64,000 bases of DNA from an uncultured Acetatifactor sp. (GCA_910584375.1 CAJUAH010000025.1:3090-67089); one strand, 5' to 3'; numbered from the stretch's first letter, positions 50,772 to 60,488 are shown. Numbers and translations: made by a program. Notes: a model not told the origin generated them from the sequence alone.

Positions 50772-51902
50772 ATGGAACTGAAAATAGGAACAAAGATCGT
50801 GGAATTACGCCGGAAAAAGGGGATGACCCAGGAACAGCTGGCGGCGATCCTGGGGGTGTCGGCTCCCGCAGTGAGCAAATGGGAGACGGACAGCTCCTGC
50901 CCGGATATAGCATTGCTCTGCCCCCTGGCCAGGGCGCTGGGGACAAATGTGGACACGCTGCTGTCCTTTGAGGAGGAACTGTCTCAGGAGAGCATGGGGC
51001 AGTATATGAACGAGATCATCCGGCTCTCCAGACAGGGAGAGACAGGGGCCGCGGAGGAACGGCTAAACGGACTGCTGCGCGCCTATCCTTCCAATATCCC
51101 CCTTAAGTTCTGCGCCATGTCCGCGCTGACGGTCTTTGACATGAATGAGCGGCAGGGGGAAGAGGAGACCAGACAGCGCTGGCGCAGACAGAAAAAGGAG
51201 CTGGCCCAGGCGATCCATGACGACGGGAACCCCGCTTTTTACCTGGCCTCCGTATCCATGCTGGTAGCGCTGGCGCTGGAGGAGGAAGACCTGGAGAGCG
51301 CGGAAAAATTGCTGCGGGAAAATATCGGGAAGACAGGCGACTTTACGTACCAGTGGATGCGGCTGTACCTGAAAAAGGGGCAGCGGGATCAGGCGCTGGA
51401 GGTGCTGCAGAGACAGACCTACAAGCTGGTGGGAGACCTGCGCGCTTGTCTGGCCAGTCTGATGGAGCAGGAACTGGGGCTGGAGCGTCACAGGGTTCTG
51501 GAGATCTGCCGGATCATGGAAGAGTTGGACGGCCTGTTCTATATCCAGGGCAGCTCGGGTCTGCTGGCCACGGCCAAACCTGCAAAGTACGGGGTGAAAG
51601 CATTCAGTATCGGCAGCTCGGGTCTGCTGGCGGAGGTGTATCTGCGGGAGGGAGATTCCGAAAAGGCGCTGGAGTATCTGGAAACGCTCACAGAGCAGAT
51701 CGTCGGGACGCCCGTCGCGCCAAACCCTTTGATCTTTGCCCCGGCCATCAACGACAGACTGGAACAGGCGGGTTTCAGCCGGGAGATAAAAATGGCGATC
51801 CTGCAAGGATTGGAAAAAGACGCCTGCTTTGCACCCCTGCGGGGCCAGGAGCGGTTTGACACTCTGGTGCGCAGGATAGCCGACAATCTGGAAGATAATT
51901 AA
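50772..51902 (+). CDS. Xre-family regulator with TPR-like C-terminus
   Basis: The 376-residue product has an HTH domain at ~5-65 (KIVELRRKKGMTQEQLAAIL, SAPAVSKWETDSSCPD, VDTLLSF) and a long helical, TPR-like region. Such proteins often respond to peptides or partner proteins. Within the region a 20-base sequence occurs twice (51549-51568 and 51612-51631), 63 bases apart, so GSSGLLA is repeated. AAGGCGGAGG lies upstream. It ends 15 bases before the kinase gene. Confidence 0.9.
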   Translation: MELKIGTKIVELRRKKGMTQEQLAAILGVSAPAVSKWETDSSCPDIALLCPLARALGTNVDTLLSFEEELSQESMGQYMNEIIRLSRQGETGAAEERLNGLLRAYPSNIPLKFCAMSALTVFDMNERQGEEETRQRWRRQKKELAQAIHDDGNPAFYLASVSMLVALALEEEDLESAEKLLRENIGKTGDFTYQWMRLYLKKGQRDQALEVLQRQTYKLVGDLRACLASLMEQELGLERHRVLEICRIMEELDGLFYIQGSSGLLATAKPAKYGVKAFSIGSSGLLAEVYLREGDSEKALEYLETLTEQIVGTPVAPNPLIFAPAINDRLEQAGFSREIKMAILQGLEKDACFAPLRGQERFDTLVRRIADNLEDN

Positions 51903-51917
51903 GTAAAGGAGCGCGCC

Positions 51918-52577
51918 ATGTTATTCATTGACAAACTGATCGACCGGCGTATCGCCCGCTATCAGGGCGACCTGCTGGCCACCCACTATGCGGAAGTGGA
52001 AAATATGTACAACCAGACCCGCGGGTGGCGGCACGACTACCGCAACCATATCCAGGTGCTGAAAAACTACGCCGAGCTGGGGGATATGGAGGCGGTCAAG
52101 AGCTATTTAAGTGAACTGGCCGAGGATCTGGAGACAGTGGATATGGCGCTGAGGACCGGCAATCGCATGGCGGACGTGATCTTAAACAGCAAGATCTCCC
52201 TGGCCAGATCCCGGGAGATCCAGGTGCGGGCGGACGCCCATGTGCCTGTGAAACTTTCCATCGCCGACATAGATCTTTGCATCATATTAGGCAACCTCTT
52301 TGACAACGCCATCGAGGCCTGCCAGCGTCTGCCCCTGCAGGAGCGCATGATCCGGGTCTATATGGATATGAAGAACACCCAGCTCTACATCTCCTTTACC
52401 AACACCACGGCCCAGAAAAAACAGAAAAAAGAGAACGGCCGCTTTGCCACCACCAAAGGCAGAGGCCATGGCTACGGCCTGGTGCGCATGGACACCATCA
52501 TAGAGCGCTACCAGGGCTATATCCGTCGGGGCAGCGAGGACGGCGCCTTCACCACCGAGATCTTACTGCCGCAGTAA
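51918..52577 (+). CDS. Soluble GHKL-type sensor kinase core
   Basis: The 219-residue product has the H-box RGWRHDYRNHIQVLKN (His near 38), the N-box NLFDNAIEAC and G-box GHGYGLVRM, which match AgrC-like GHKL kinases. It lacks the N-terminal membrane and sensor domain of that family, and the first ~35 residues are charged and soluble. It could sense a cytoplasmic signal, act only with a partner, or be a truncated gene that still works. The LytTR regulator at 49902 is its probable partner. AAAGGAG precedes the ATG. Confidence 0.88.
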   Translation: MLFIDKLIDRRIARYQGDLLATHYAEVENMYNQTRGWRHDYRNHIQVLKNYAELGDMEAVKSYLSELAEDLETVDMALRTGNRMADVILNSKISLARSREIQVRADAHVPVKLSIADIDLCIILGNLFDNAIEACQRLPLQERMIRVYMDMKNTQLYISFTNTTAQKKQKKENGRFATTKGRGHGYGLVRMDTIIERYQGYIRRGSEDGAFTTEILLPQ

Positions 52578-52654
52578 CCAGGAGCGGTCTGTCGGGTTCG
52601 GTTACGGTCAGGCAGAGCCAGTGTGACGTTCGACTACGTTCGTCCCCAGGGGCA

Positions 52655-52692
52655 TACATTTCATCCCTGAAATGTACGGCCCTTATTTTTTG
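52655..52692 (+). terminator. Terminator after the kinase gene
   Basis: TACATTTCA and TGAAATGTA (52655-52663/52668-52676) form a perfect 9-bp stem with a TCCC loop, followed after a short gap by TTATTTTTTG. The rest of the gap 52578-52833 contains no clear promoter. Confidence 0.6.
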
Positions 52693-52833
52693 TGATATCA
52701 TACCCATAAATCGATCCTTATATCGGCATCCCCTGTTTGTGCCAGTACTGAATTGTGCGTGAAACCAGATAGATTGCCCATCGACGGAAACATAAATTTA
52801 CGCACATACTATCCAAAGAAGAGGAGAAACACA

Positions 52834-54690
52834 ATGAGCAATCCCAAACAAAAAAAGGAGCAATCCCCCAAAGCCCGCTACGGCATGTGCAGCAATATCC
52901 TGTACCTGCTCCGCCTGAGCAGGGAAGTCCCCGGTCTGCTGCTCCAGATGAGCGGCAAAGTGCTGGCGGGCGTGGTAATCAGCGTTACCGGCCTGTACTT
53001 GTCCCCCACGCTGCTGCGGATCCTGGAACAGCACCAGTCCCTGGACCGGCTGCTGGGAATGCTGACCGTTTTTATCCTGATCCTGCTGGCGGCAAGCGCC
53101 GCCAAGGGATATCTGGATCAACAGAACGTGCGGCTGATCGTGGCCAGGCAGGTGATCCTGAACAGGATCTGCGCCAAGGTGGGAACCTGTTCATGGCCGC
53201 TGCTGCAGGATGATACCTTCCGCGGCAAATGGGAGAGGGGAGGACAGGCCTGCAACGACAATACAGCGGCGGCGGAGGATATCTGGCGGACGATGTTTTC
53301 AATCCTGCAGAATCTGATCTGTTTTGTAATCTATCTGCTGCTGCTTGCCCGAGTGAAACTTCTTCTGGTGTTGGTCACGCTGGTGACTGCGGGATTGGGC
53401 TATCTGATCACATATTATTTTGTCCAGAAAGACTATCAGTTTCAGGAGGAGGTCACCAAACCCATGCGGGGAGCCTTCTGGGTGTTTAATGCCACCCGCA
53501 ATCCCAAGCTGGCCAAGGATATACGGATATTCGGCATGCAGCCGTGGCTGGAGGGCATGTATATCCGATACCGTAAACTGGTGGAGGACATACAGAGACA
53601 TCGGACGAAAAACAATATTCTGGCGGACCTGGCCAGCCTGATACTGGATGCGCTGCGAAATGGCATTGCCTATGCCTATCTGCTGGCGGTCACGTTGCGG
53701 GGCAATCTCTCCGCCGGAGAATTTCTGCTGTATTTTACGGCTGTTACAGGCTTTACCACCTGGGTTACGGGTATACTGGGCGGCTTTACCACCCTGCACC
53801 GCCAGAGCCAGGAAATCTCCGCCGCCCGGGAGTTCTGTGAGTTTCCCGAACCTTTCCGCATGGAGGGAGGCCGGGAGCTGGCAGTGGAGGCCGGGGGCAG
53901 CTACGAGCTGGAACTGCGGGATGTGACCTATGGGTATCCCGGAACCGAAAAGCCGGTGCTGCGGCATTTTAATCTAAAGATCAGCCCCGGGGAAAAACTG
54001 GCCGTGGTGGGGGTAAACGGCGCGGGTAAGACCACGCTGATCAAGCTGCTCAGCGGTTTTTTGGATCCGGACGAGGGGGTGGCGCTGCTAAACGGTGTGG
54101 ATATCCGGGAGTATAACCGCCCGGATTACTACCGCCTGTTCAGCGCGGTATTCCAGGATTTTTCCGTGCTGGGCGGTTCCATAGCGGACAATGTGGCGCA
54201 GGATACCGCGCCGGACCGGGAGAAAGTATGGGCCTGTCTGGAGCGGGCCGGGATCAGGGAGCGGGTGGAGCGGCTGCCCGGCTGCCTGGACGCCAAGTTG
54301 GAAAAGAAGGTGTATCTGGAGGCGGCGGAGCTTTCCGGCGGCGAGCTCCAGCGCCTGATGATGGCGCGGATGCTGTATAAGGACGCCCCGGTGATCCTGC
54401 TGGATGAGCCCACGGCGGCGCTGGACGCCCTGGCGGAGCAGGATATCTATGAGCGCTACGATGAACTGACCCAGGGACGTACCAGTGTATATATATCCCA
54501 CCGGCTGGCCAGCACCCGTTTCTGTGACAGGGTGATCCTGCTGGAGGATGGGGGTATCCGGGAGGAGGGCACCCACGAAGAACTGCTGGCTCTGGGGGGC
54601 AGATACGCGGAGTTGTTTGAGATTCAGAGAAAATATTACAGAGAAGAGGCGGAGACGGGACAGGAGGAATGCTATGAGCCAGAACAATGA
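52834..54690 (+). CDS. Exporter-type ABC transporter, subunit 1
   Basis: The 618-residue product has an exporter transmembrane domain (~35-335, about six helices) and an ABC ATPase (~360-600): Walker A GVNGAGKTT, signature ELSGGELQRLM, Walker B VILLDEPTAALD. The start ATG 52834 has AGAGGAGA upstream. The second ABC gene overlaps its end by 17 bases, so the two form a heterodimer. Such pairs often export peptides or give immunity to lantibiotics, which fits the AgrA-like regulation upstream. Confidence 0.93.
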   Translation: MSNPKQKKEQSPKARYGMCSNILYLLRLSREVPGLLLQMSGKVLAGVVISVTGLYLSPTLLRILEQHQSLDRLLGMLTVFILILLAASAAKGYLDQQNVRLIVARQVILNRICAKVGTCSWPLLQDDTFRGKWERGGQACNDNTAAAEDIWRTMFSILQNLICFVIYLLLLARVKLLLVLVTLVTAGLGYLITYYFVQKDYQFQEEVTKPMRGAFWVFNATRNPKLAKDIRIFGMQPWLEGMYIRYRKLVEDIQRHRTKNNILADLASLILDALRNGIAYAYLLAVTLRGNLSAGEFLLYFTAVTGFTTWVTGILGGFTTLHRQSQEISAAREFCEFPEPFRMEGGRELAVEAGGSYELELRDVTYGYPGTEKPVLRHFNLKISPGEKLAVVGVNGAGKTTLIKLLSGFLDPDEGVALLNGVDIREYNRPDYYRLFSAVFQDFSVLGGSIADNVAQDTAPDREKVWACLERAGIRERVERLPGCLDAKLEKKVYLEAAELSGGELQRLMMARMLYKDAPVILLDEPTAALDALAEQDIYERYDELTQGRTSVYISHRLASTRFCDRVILLEDGGIREEGTHEELLALGGRYAELFEIQRKYYREEAETGQEECYEPEQ

Positions 54691-56548
54691 AAAAGAGCAG
54701 TTATCCTGGAGGGAGATATGGCGGATCAACAGGAGGATATTTAAGATATGCGTCGGCAAGAGAAGGAGCTTTTTTCCAATTTTTATTTCGGCGAGGATCG
54801 CGGAGGCGCTGTCCCCTTATGTGACCCTGTATTGTTCCGCCAGGTTCCTGGATGAACTGACGTCAGCCCGCAGACCGGAGATGCTGGTCAGGTGGGTGCT
54901 GCTGATCCTGGGACTGACGGCGGTGATGGGCCTGGTGAAAGCGCTGCTGGGGCGGCTGAAAGACTGGGAGGATACCCTGTGCCATTTCTGGCAGTACTGG
55001 ATCTATGGGGAAAAGGCATTGGATATGGATTTTGCCAAGGCGGACGACGCTGAATCTTCCGATCAGTTGGTGCAGATCATGCAGGCATCGCAATTTTCCG
55101 GGCGGGGGCTGCCCCATTTTCTGGGAGTGCTTCCCAGGCTTGTAGGCGCTTTTTTCAAAGTGGCGGGCGGTATCGCCCTGTCCGTGTCCCTGTTTACGCT
55201 GCCGGTGGAGCCCTGGGCGCGGGAACTGCCGCTGTTGAAGGTCGGGCTGGCGCTGGCGGTGGGAGGGATCCTGGGAGTGCTGCTCCTGACTCCTGTTCTG
55301 ACCGGCAAACGTTTAAAGGCATGGATTGCAGTCACGGAGGCTGGCAAGGCAGGCAACCGCTTTTTCAGCTTTTACGGGTATCAGTTGTACAGGGAGGACA
55401 AACGCGCCCTGGATATGCGGATGTACCGGCAGGACCTGTATGGGCGGAAAGTGAACGCGGACAATAACAGTTGGGGGATGGGCGGCGTATTCATGAAATT
55501 GGAACAGGGGCTTTTCGGCATCACCGGCGGTATTACGGAGGTGTTGTCCCAGATCATGACGGGTATGGTTTATCTCTATGTGTGCCTGAAGGCCTGGTAC
55601 GGGGCGTTTGGCGTGGGCAGCGTGACCCAGTATGTGGGGGCGCTGCTCTCCATGGCAGGTGGCGTATCCGAGCTGTTGTCCCTGGTGGCGGAGATGAAGG
55701 GCAACGCAGTGTTTTTAAAGAAGGTGCTGGACTATCTGGATATTCCGAATGAGATGTACCAGGGAAGCCTGACGGTGGAAAAAAGAAACGACCGGCAGTA
55801 TGAGGTGGAGTTTCGGGACGTAAGTTTCCGGTATCCGGGGAGTTCGGAGTACGCGCTGCGCCATGTGAACATGCGCTTTCAGGTGGGAGAAAAGCTGGCG
55901 GTGGTGGGGCAGAACGGCTCCGGCAAAACCACGTTTATCAAGCTGCTTTGCAGGCTCTACGATCCCACGGAGGGAATGATCCTGCTGAACGGCATCGACA
56001 TCAGGAAATATGACTATCGGGAGTACATGTCCGTGTTCTCCGTGGTGTTCCAGGATTTTCAGTTGCTGGACGCGCCGTTGGGGGAAAATATCGCGGCGGG
56101 TCTGACCTATGATGAGGGCAGGGCGGTGGAATGTCTGGAGAAAGCGGGCCTGAGGGAGTGGTATCTGACCAAGGCGGACAGAGGGCTTAAGACCCGGCTG
56201 TACCAGCATGAGGATGCCGAAGAGGGGATACAGGTCTCCGGCGGCGAGGAGCAGAAACTGGCCATCGCCAGGAGCCTGTACCGGGACGCGCCCTTTCTGG
56301 TGCTGGATGAGCCCACGGCGGCGCTGGATCCCATGTCAGAGTATGAGATATACACCCGGCTCAATGACATCGTGGAAGACAAGACGGCCATCTATATCAG
56401 CCACAGGCTTTCCTCCTGCCGTTTCTGCGACGAGATCGCCGTATTCCACCGGGGGCAGGTGGTCGAGAAGGGCAGTCATGAGGGGCTGCTGGCCAGAGGC
56501 GGCAAGTATGCAGAGCTGTGGAACGCCCAGGCGCAGTACTATGCGTGA
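54674..56548 (+). CDS. Exporter-type ABC transporter, subunit 2
   Basis: The 624-residue product has ~6 membrane helices (~40-335) and an ABC ATPase (~370-620): Walker A GQNGSGKTT, signature QVSGGEEQKLA, Walker B FLVLDEPTAALDP. The start is ATG 54674 with CAGGAGGAA upstream, inside the end of the partner gene. Compared with subunit 1, the signature motif SGGEEQ is slightly altered. Export of a peptide or resistance to one is the likely role. Confidence 0.93.
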   Translation: MSQNNEKEQLSWREIWRINRRIFKICVGKRRSFFPIFISARIAEALSPYVTLYCSARFLDELTSARRPEMLVRWVLLILGLTAVMGLVKALLGRLKDWEDTLCHFWQYWIYGEKALDMDFAKADDAESSDQLVQIMQASQFSGRGLPHFLGVLPRLVGAFFKVAGGIALSVSLFTLPVEPWARELPLLKVGLALAVGGILGVLLLTPVLTGKRLKAWIAVTEAGKAGNRFFSFYGYQLYREDKRALDMRMYRQDLYGRKVNADNNSWGMGGVFMKLEQGLFGITGGITEVLSQIMTGMVYLYVCLKAWYGAFGVGSVTQYVGALLSMAGGVSELLSLVAEMKGNAVFLKKVLDYLDIPNEMYQGSLTVEKRNDRQYEVEFRDVSFRYPGSSEYALRHVNMRFQVGEKLAVVGQNGSGKTTFIKLLCRLYDPTEGMILLNGIDIRKYDYREYMSVFSVVFQDFQLLDAPLGENIAAGLTYDEGRAVECLEKAGLREWYLTKADRGLKTRLYQHEDAEEGIQVSGGEEQKLAIARSLYRDAPFLVLDEPTAALDPMSEYEIYTRLNDIVEDKTAIYISHRLSSCRFCDEIAVFHRGQVVEKGSHEGLLARGGKYAELWNAQAQYYA

Positions 56549-56566
56549 GAGAGCGGTTCCCGCTTA

Positions 56567-57013
56567 TTACAGGGGCGTGCCCAGGGCGGCGTAGCCGTGG
56601 TCGTACAGGGATTCGTTGACGTCCAGGATCGTCTTGCGCTGTTCCAGGGCAAAGAGGATCAGGGCGTCCCGCCTGTCCCTGGCATATAATTCCCGGTTGC
56701 AGGATATCTTTAACATCCTCTGAGTCTCGTCGCCGGAAAGCCGCAGCCCGAAAGCCAGGGCCAGCAGTTTGTCCCAGGAGGGCGTCTTTTCCCCGGAAAA
56801 GATCTGATACACATAGCCCTTATCCAGCGAGGAATCCCGCACCACCTGCGCCCTGCTGAGTCCTTTTTGGGCCAGCAGATCCTCCAGATACCGGGACAGG
56901 CTGAGGGTCAGCATATTTTCTCTGTTTTTATGCAGATAATCCTCTATGTCGGTCGCCTCTTTGATCTCGTGGTTCAGTTCTTCCGTTGTCTTGGTCTCCA
57001 TGGTCTTTTTCAT
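56567..57013 (-). CDS. Xre-family regulator, divergent from the kinase gene
   Basis: The 148-residue product has an HTH domain at ~45-105 (LEDLLAQKGLSRAQVVRDSS, KGYVYQIFSGEKTPSWDKLL). The start is the first ATG (57013) or the fifth codon, and neither has a clear site. A divergent promoter pair lies between it and the Ser/Thr kinase. This arrangement of a small HTH protein with a kinase recurs in Lachnospiraceae; the kinase may phosphorylate it. It is convergent with the ABC gene by 18 bases. Confidence 0.85.
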   Translation of the reverse strand: MKKTMETKTTEELNHEIKEATDIEDYLHKNRENMLTLSLSRYLEDLLAQKGLSRAQVVRDSSLDKGYVYQIFSGEKTPSWDKLLALAFGLRLSGDETQRMLKISCNRELYARDRRDALILFALEQRKTILDVNESLYDHGYAALGTPL

Positions 57014-57048
57014 CTCCGTCTATCTCAGATTTCTGGTGTAACACCGTC

Positions 57049-57077
57049 ATTCTATCAGATACCCGGCGATATAACAA
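57049..57077 (-). promoter_or_regulatory. Promoter of the Xre gene
   Basis: On the minus strand TTGTTA (57077-57072), a 17-bp spacer and TAGAAT (57054-57049). It lies 35 bases upstream of ATG 57013. Confidence 0.6.
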
Positions 57078-57270
57078 GATAGTAAATATATGAAAAAAGA
57101 ACTGAATTTGTGGAATTTGCGAATGTCTGCTGGCAGCAGACCACTTGGCGGGAGGAAACCGGGTATAATATTTTAGATTGCTTTTTTGAACTCAGACCGG
57201 ACAAAGGCGCTGTTTACAGGAGCACGGCGGTATGGAATTTCGTGCAAAAAAAATAAGTGAAAAGCACATA

Positions 57271-57299
57271 TTTACACGGGGATCGCGCAGTGATAGGAT
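57271..57299 (+). promoter_or_regulatory. Promoter of the Ser/Thr kinase gene
   Basis: TTTACA (57271-57276), a 17-bp spacer and TAGGAT (57294-57299), 47 bases before the ATG. The remainder of this 333-base divergent gap (57014-57346) also has a TATAAT at 57164-57169 without a good -35. Confidence 0.55.
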
Positions 57300-57346
57300 A
57301 GATTTGGAACAGATGAAGAATAAAACGCAGGGGAAAGAATACGGAT

Positions 57347-58843
57347 ATGGAGTACGAAGAGATCAAACTGCTAAAGCAGAGTGAAAAAAGCACGGTACAT
57401 CTGGTGCGCACAGCAGGGGGTGGGGAACAGGTATATGTGCGCAAGCGCCTGGACGGGCAGCATCCGGTCTACCAAATGCTGCGGGATTGTCCCCATCCCT
57501 GTCTTCCCAGGCTGTATGAGGTGACTGTGGGGGAGGACACCACCACGGTGATAGAGGAATATATAGATGGGAGTACGCCGGACGGCGCACAGATGTCCGG
57601 AAAGCAGCTGCGGGGTATGATCCGGCAGCTCTGCGGCGTGCTGGAATTCCTGCACGGAAAGGGCATCATCCACCGGGATATCAAGCCCTCCAATCTCCTG
57701 CTGACAGAGGACGGGCAACTGTATCTGATTGATTTTGACGCAGCTCGAACGCTCAAGGAGAAACAGGAGCAGGATACTCGGTTGCTGGGAACCAGGGGAT
57801 TTGCGCCGCCGGAGCAGTATGGGTTTGCCCAGACCGACGAGAGGACGGACATTTATGCCCTGGGGGCGACGCTGGAGCGGATTCTGGGCGGGAAAGCAGG
57901 GTCCTCCGCCAAAAAGGTGATACGCAGATGTATGAACCTGGATCCGGATAAGCGATACCAGTCGGTGCGGGAGGTGAGGCAGGCTTTTTTCCATACGGGG
58001 TTGAAAGCGTCATGTGCGGCTGGAGCCGTTCTGTTGCTGGCGCTGGTGGGTATCGGTATGCTGACATTTCCTCTCTGGCAACAGAGCGGAGAACCTGGCG
58101 GCGACACGCAGAGCGGGGAACTCACGGTGCTGCCTGCTCCGGGTAATCCCCATTGGGACGGGGAGACGGGCACCGCCGTGTGGGGCAATGTGCCGGAGGC
58201 AGGGATTGCGTCTGAATTGCAGTTTATGCTCAGGCTGTACAAGGCGGATACGCAGGAACCGCCCGCTCCTGATGAGGCGGGCTGGATTTTTGAAGATAAG
58301 ATAAGGATGGGTGATACCGGCCTCAGAGATAAGGAAAGTATCGAATGGAGCCTGGCAACGGAACTAAATGGTAACGGTATCTACTATTTCACAATATCTG
58401 CCGTGGGGGATGGCGCGCAGTACGCGGACAGTCCGTATTCAGTTTCAGATGCGTTTATTTATACGGGAGAAGACGCTCCGCCGCTGCCCACGCCCACAGG
58501 ACTCCGCTGGGAAATGTATGAAGTTGATAATACTACGCATTATCTCGCCACATGGGATAATCTTGACGTCTATGAGGATAAAGACAGTTTTAACGTGACC
58601 GTATATGATCAAAATGGGGCCTATGTTATGAATAATATTTGGTATAAACGTGCTATGGAGGAAAGATGGCGCGGCGGGATGCCGATTCAGGCTGAGTACT
58701 TAAAACTGGATAACAGGTATCGCTTTACAGTGGAGGCATATTCCTCCCGGCCCAACGAGTACGGGCCGAGTCTTCTGCCAGACCCTGCACCGGAAGAGTA
58801 TTACAGCCCATGGCTTTTTGACGAACCGCAGAGAGACGAATAG
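57347..58843 (+). CDS. Transmembrane Ser/Thr protein kinase
   Basis: The 498-residue product has a short kinase domain (~1-215): catalytic loop HRDIKPSN (~108), IDFDAA (~128; DFD instead of DFG) and GTRGFAPPEQ (~147). A membrane helix follows (~222-245), then an extracellular part (~250-498) with two fibronectin-like beta units (PTGLRWEMYEVDNTTHYLAT). The catalytic Lys is likely within YVRKRL. The altered DFG may reduce activity, but DFD kinases exist. With the HTH protein and the secreted LysM protein it forms a probable envelope-sensing unit. Confidence 0.88.
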   Translation: MEYEEIKLLKQSEKSTVHLVRTAGGGEQVYVRKRLDGQHPVYQMLRDCPHPCLPRLYEVTVGEDTTTVIEEYIDGSTPDGAQMSGKQLRGMIRQLCGVLEFLHGKGIIHRDIKPSNLLLTEDGQLYLIDFDAARTLKEKQEQDTRLLGTRGFAPPEQYGFAQTDERTDIYALGATLERILGGKAGSSAKKVIRRCMNLDPDKRYQSVREVRQAFFHTGLKASCAAGAVLLLALVGIGMLTFPLWQQSGEPGGDTQSGELTVLPAPGNPHWDGETGTAVWGNVPEAGIASELQFMLRLYKADTQEPPAPDEAGWIFEDKIRMGDTGLRDKESIEWSLATELNGNGIYYFTISAVGDGAQYADSPYSVSDAFIYTGEDAPPLPTPTGLRWEMYEVDNTTHYLATWDNLDVYEDKDSFNVTVYDQNGAYVMNNIWYKRAMEERWRGGMPIQAEYLKLDNRYRFTVEAYSSRPNEYGPSLLPDPAPEEYYSPWLFDEPQRDE

Positions 58844-58888
58844 ACAGCGGATGGATAGGCTCAGATTAATCTATGAATATGCACGGAT

Positions 58889-58929
58889 TGCCGCACTGGC
58901 TGGGTGTTCTGGCCTGTGCGGCATTTTTT
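58889..58929 (+). terminator. Terminator after the kinase gene
   Basis: TGCCGCAC (58889-58896) pairs with GTGCGGCA (58916-58923), followed by TTTTTT. Confidence 0.9.
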
Positions 58930-59027
58930 GCAAAAAAACGAACTATTCTGCCGACAGCAGACCTATGCTGGGGAAAGGCCGTTTATAATGTGGACATACA
59001 AATTTTATAACAGGAGGAAACAGGGTA

Positions 59028-60338
59028 ATGAAAAAGAAGGTAATGATGACATCCCTGATGGCGCTGGCGCTGCTCATATCGCCATTGGGGAGTATGGACG
59101 GTCTGACCAGGGTGAGCGCGGAGGAGCAGCAGGCTGTATCCGGGAATACGCAGGAAAAGGTGCAGTTGGATACGCCTGTCAATCTACAGTGGGGGAATGG
59201 GCAATCAAATCCGAACGCTAAGTATGGTATACAATGGGATGGCGTAAATGCAAGCACATCAAAGGATGGAGTTGCCCGCTGGGCATATGAAATCAGGATA
59301 AATGAAGAAGAAATCGTAGCGAGTGGAGTAAGGGGCGTCTATGGCACAGGAACAAAAGACGCGTCTGATCTTTATTATGTGGATATGCAATCCGGAAGTT
59401 ATGATTTTCGTGTAAAGGCGTTGGCGGCAGAAGGAGATGAGAGATATCAGGACAGCGCCTGGTCCGCCTGGTCGAGCAAGATGGAATATGTTCGCCCGGA
59501 GCAGGAATTGGGCACTCTCCGGGCACAATGGGACGAACAGAAAAAGGGAGTGTGCCATGTCGGGTTTTCTGATAGTATTTCCTATGAAGACGCGCAAAAA
59601 TATGTGGATCTTTATAAGATAATACTATGGAAAAAAACAGAGAATGGGCGCTATTATGTTTCTGATGCATGGAGACATCCTTTTTCAGAAAACTCAGTGG
59701 TAGATATTGATTTTTCAAATGAGATAAACCGTGATATAGACCAGGCAGGAAATGGTGGCCAATATTTTATTGAGGCAAGGGCTTACAGTTTTCGGCTCGA
59801 TGAGATTGCCAGCGGGGAGATGGGGCCCAGTTCTGAACTGCTGGATATTACCGAGAGAATCGAAAATACCTCTAACTCCACGCCTGGGCAGAGCGCCGGC
59901 AGCGATAACTCCGTTCAGACAGAGCTGGAGGGACAGCTTGCGGCGGCAGTCTCCGGGACTACGGTCAAGGTGACCAGAGAGCAGAATATAAGCGCTTTGT
60001 CCAATAGCGTCATGCAGATGCTGGTAAAGCGCGGGGATGTGGCACTGGAGATGGAATATACCTATGAGGGAACGGATTATCATGTGATCATTCCTGCCGG
60101 AGCGGCGGTGGATAATGAGATTGCCTGGTATGGTCCTTTGTATTTGTCAGCGTATTACAGTGCGGCGGACGTACAGGCTCCGGCGGAGGCAGCAGCTACT
60201 TATACTGTGCAAGGGGGAGATACCCTCGGCAAGATCGCCCGTGCCACCGGTATGACGCTCAGCGAGCTGACGGCTAAGAATCCTCAGATCAAAAACCCGA
60301 ACAAGATCGTTCCGGGACAGGTCATCTATATTAATTAA
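59028..60338 (+). CDS. Secreted LysM-domain protein
   Basis: The 436-residue product has a signal peptide (MKKKVMMTSLMALALLISPL, then GSMDG). Two fibronectin-like units follow (~50-270: TPVNLQWGNGQSN; LRAQWDEQKKGVCHV), a Ser/Thr-rich linker and a C-terminal LysM (~388-436: TYTVQGGDTLGKIARATGMT, PNKIVPGQVIYIN). The LysM binds peptidoglycan. Its beta units resemble those of the kinase in front, which suggests that the secreted protein is a ligand or shares one. CAGGAGGAAACAGGG lies upstream of the ATG. Confidence 0.9.
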   Translation: MKKKVMMTSLMALALLISPLGSMDGLTRVSAEEQQAVSGNTQEKVQLDTPVNLQWGNGQSNPNAKYGIQWDGVNASTSKDGVARWAYEIRINEEEIVASGVRGVYGTGTKDASDLYYVDMQSGSYDFRVKALAAEGDERYQDSAWSAWSSKMEYVRPEQELGTLRAQWDEQKKGVCHVGFSDSISYEDAQKYVDLYKIILWKKTENGRYYVSDAWRHPFSENSVVDIDFSNEINRDIDQAGNGGQYFIEARAYSFRLDEIASGEMGPSSELLDITERIENTSNSTPGQSAGSDNSVQTELEGQLAAAVSGTTVKVTREQNISALSNSVMQMLVKRGDVALEMEYTYEGTDYHVIIPAGAAVDNEIAWYGPLYLSAYYSAADVQAPAEAAATYTVQGGDTLGKIARATGMTLSELTAKNPQIKNPNKIVPGQVIYIN

Positions 60339-60356
60339 AGATTGCGCTTTACAGGA

Positions 60357-60388
60357 CGGGGCAGTTCCGTGGGGACTGCCCCGTTTTT
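60357..60388 (+). terminator. Terminator after the LysM gene
   Basis: CGGGGCAGT (60357-60365) pairs with ACTGCCCCG (60375-60383), followed by TTTTT. Confidence 0.92.
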
Positions 60389-60488
60389 GACGCATACATC
60401 TGCCCGTGACGGATTATTTTCGGACAAGATCGTATTTTTCTGCGGTGTTTGCGGTATTGCCGGATATAAACAAATATTTTTATCCCTG

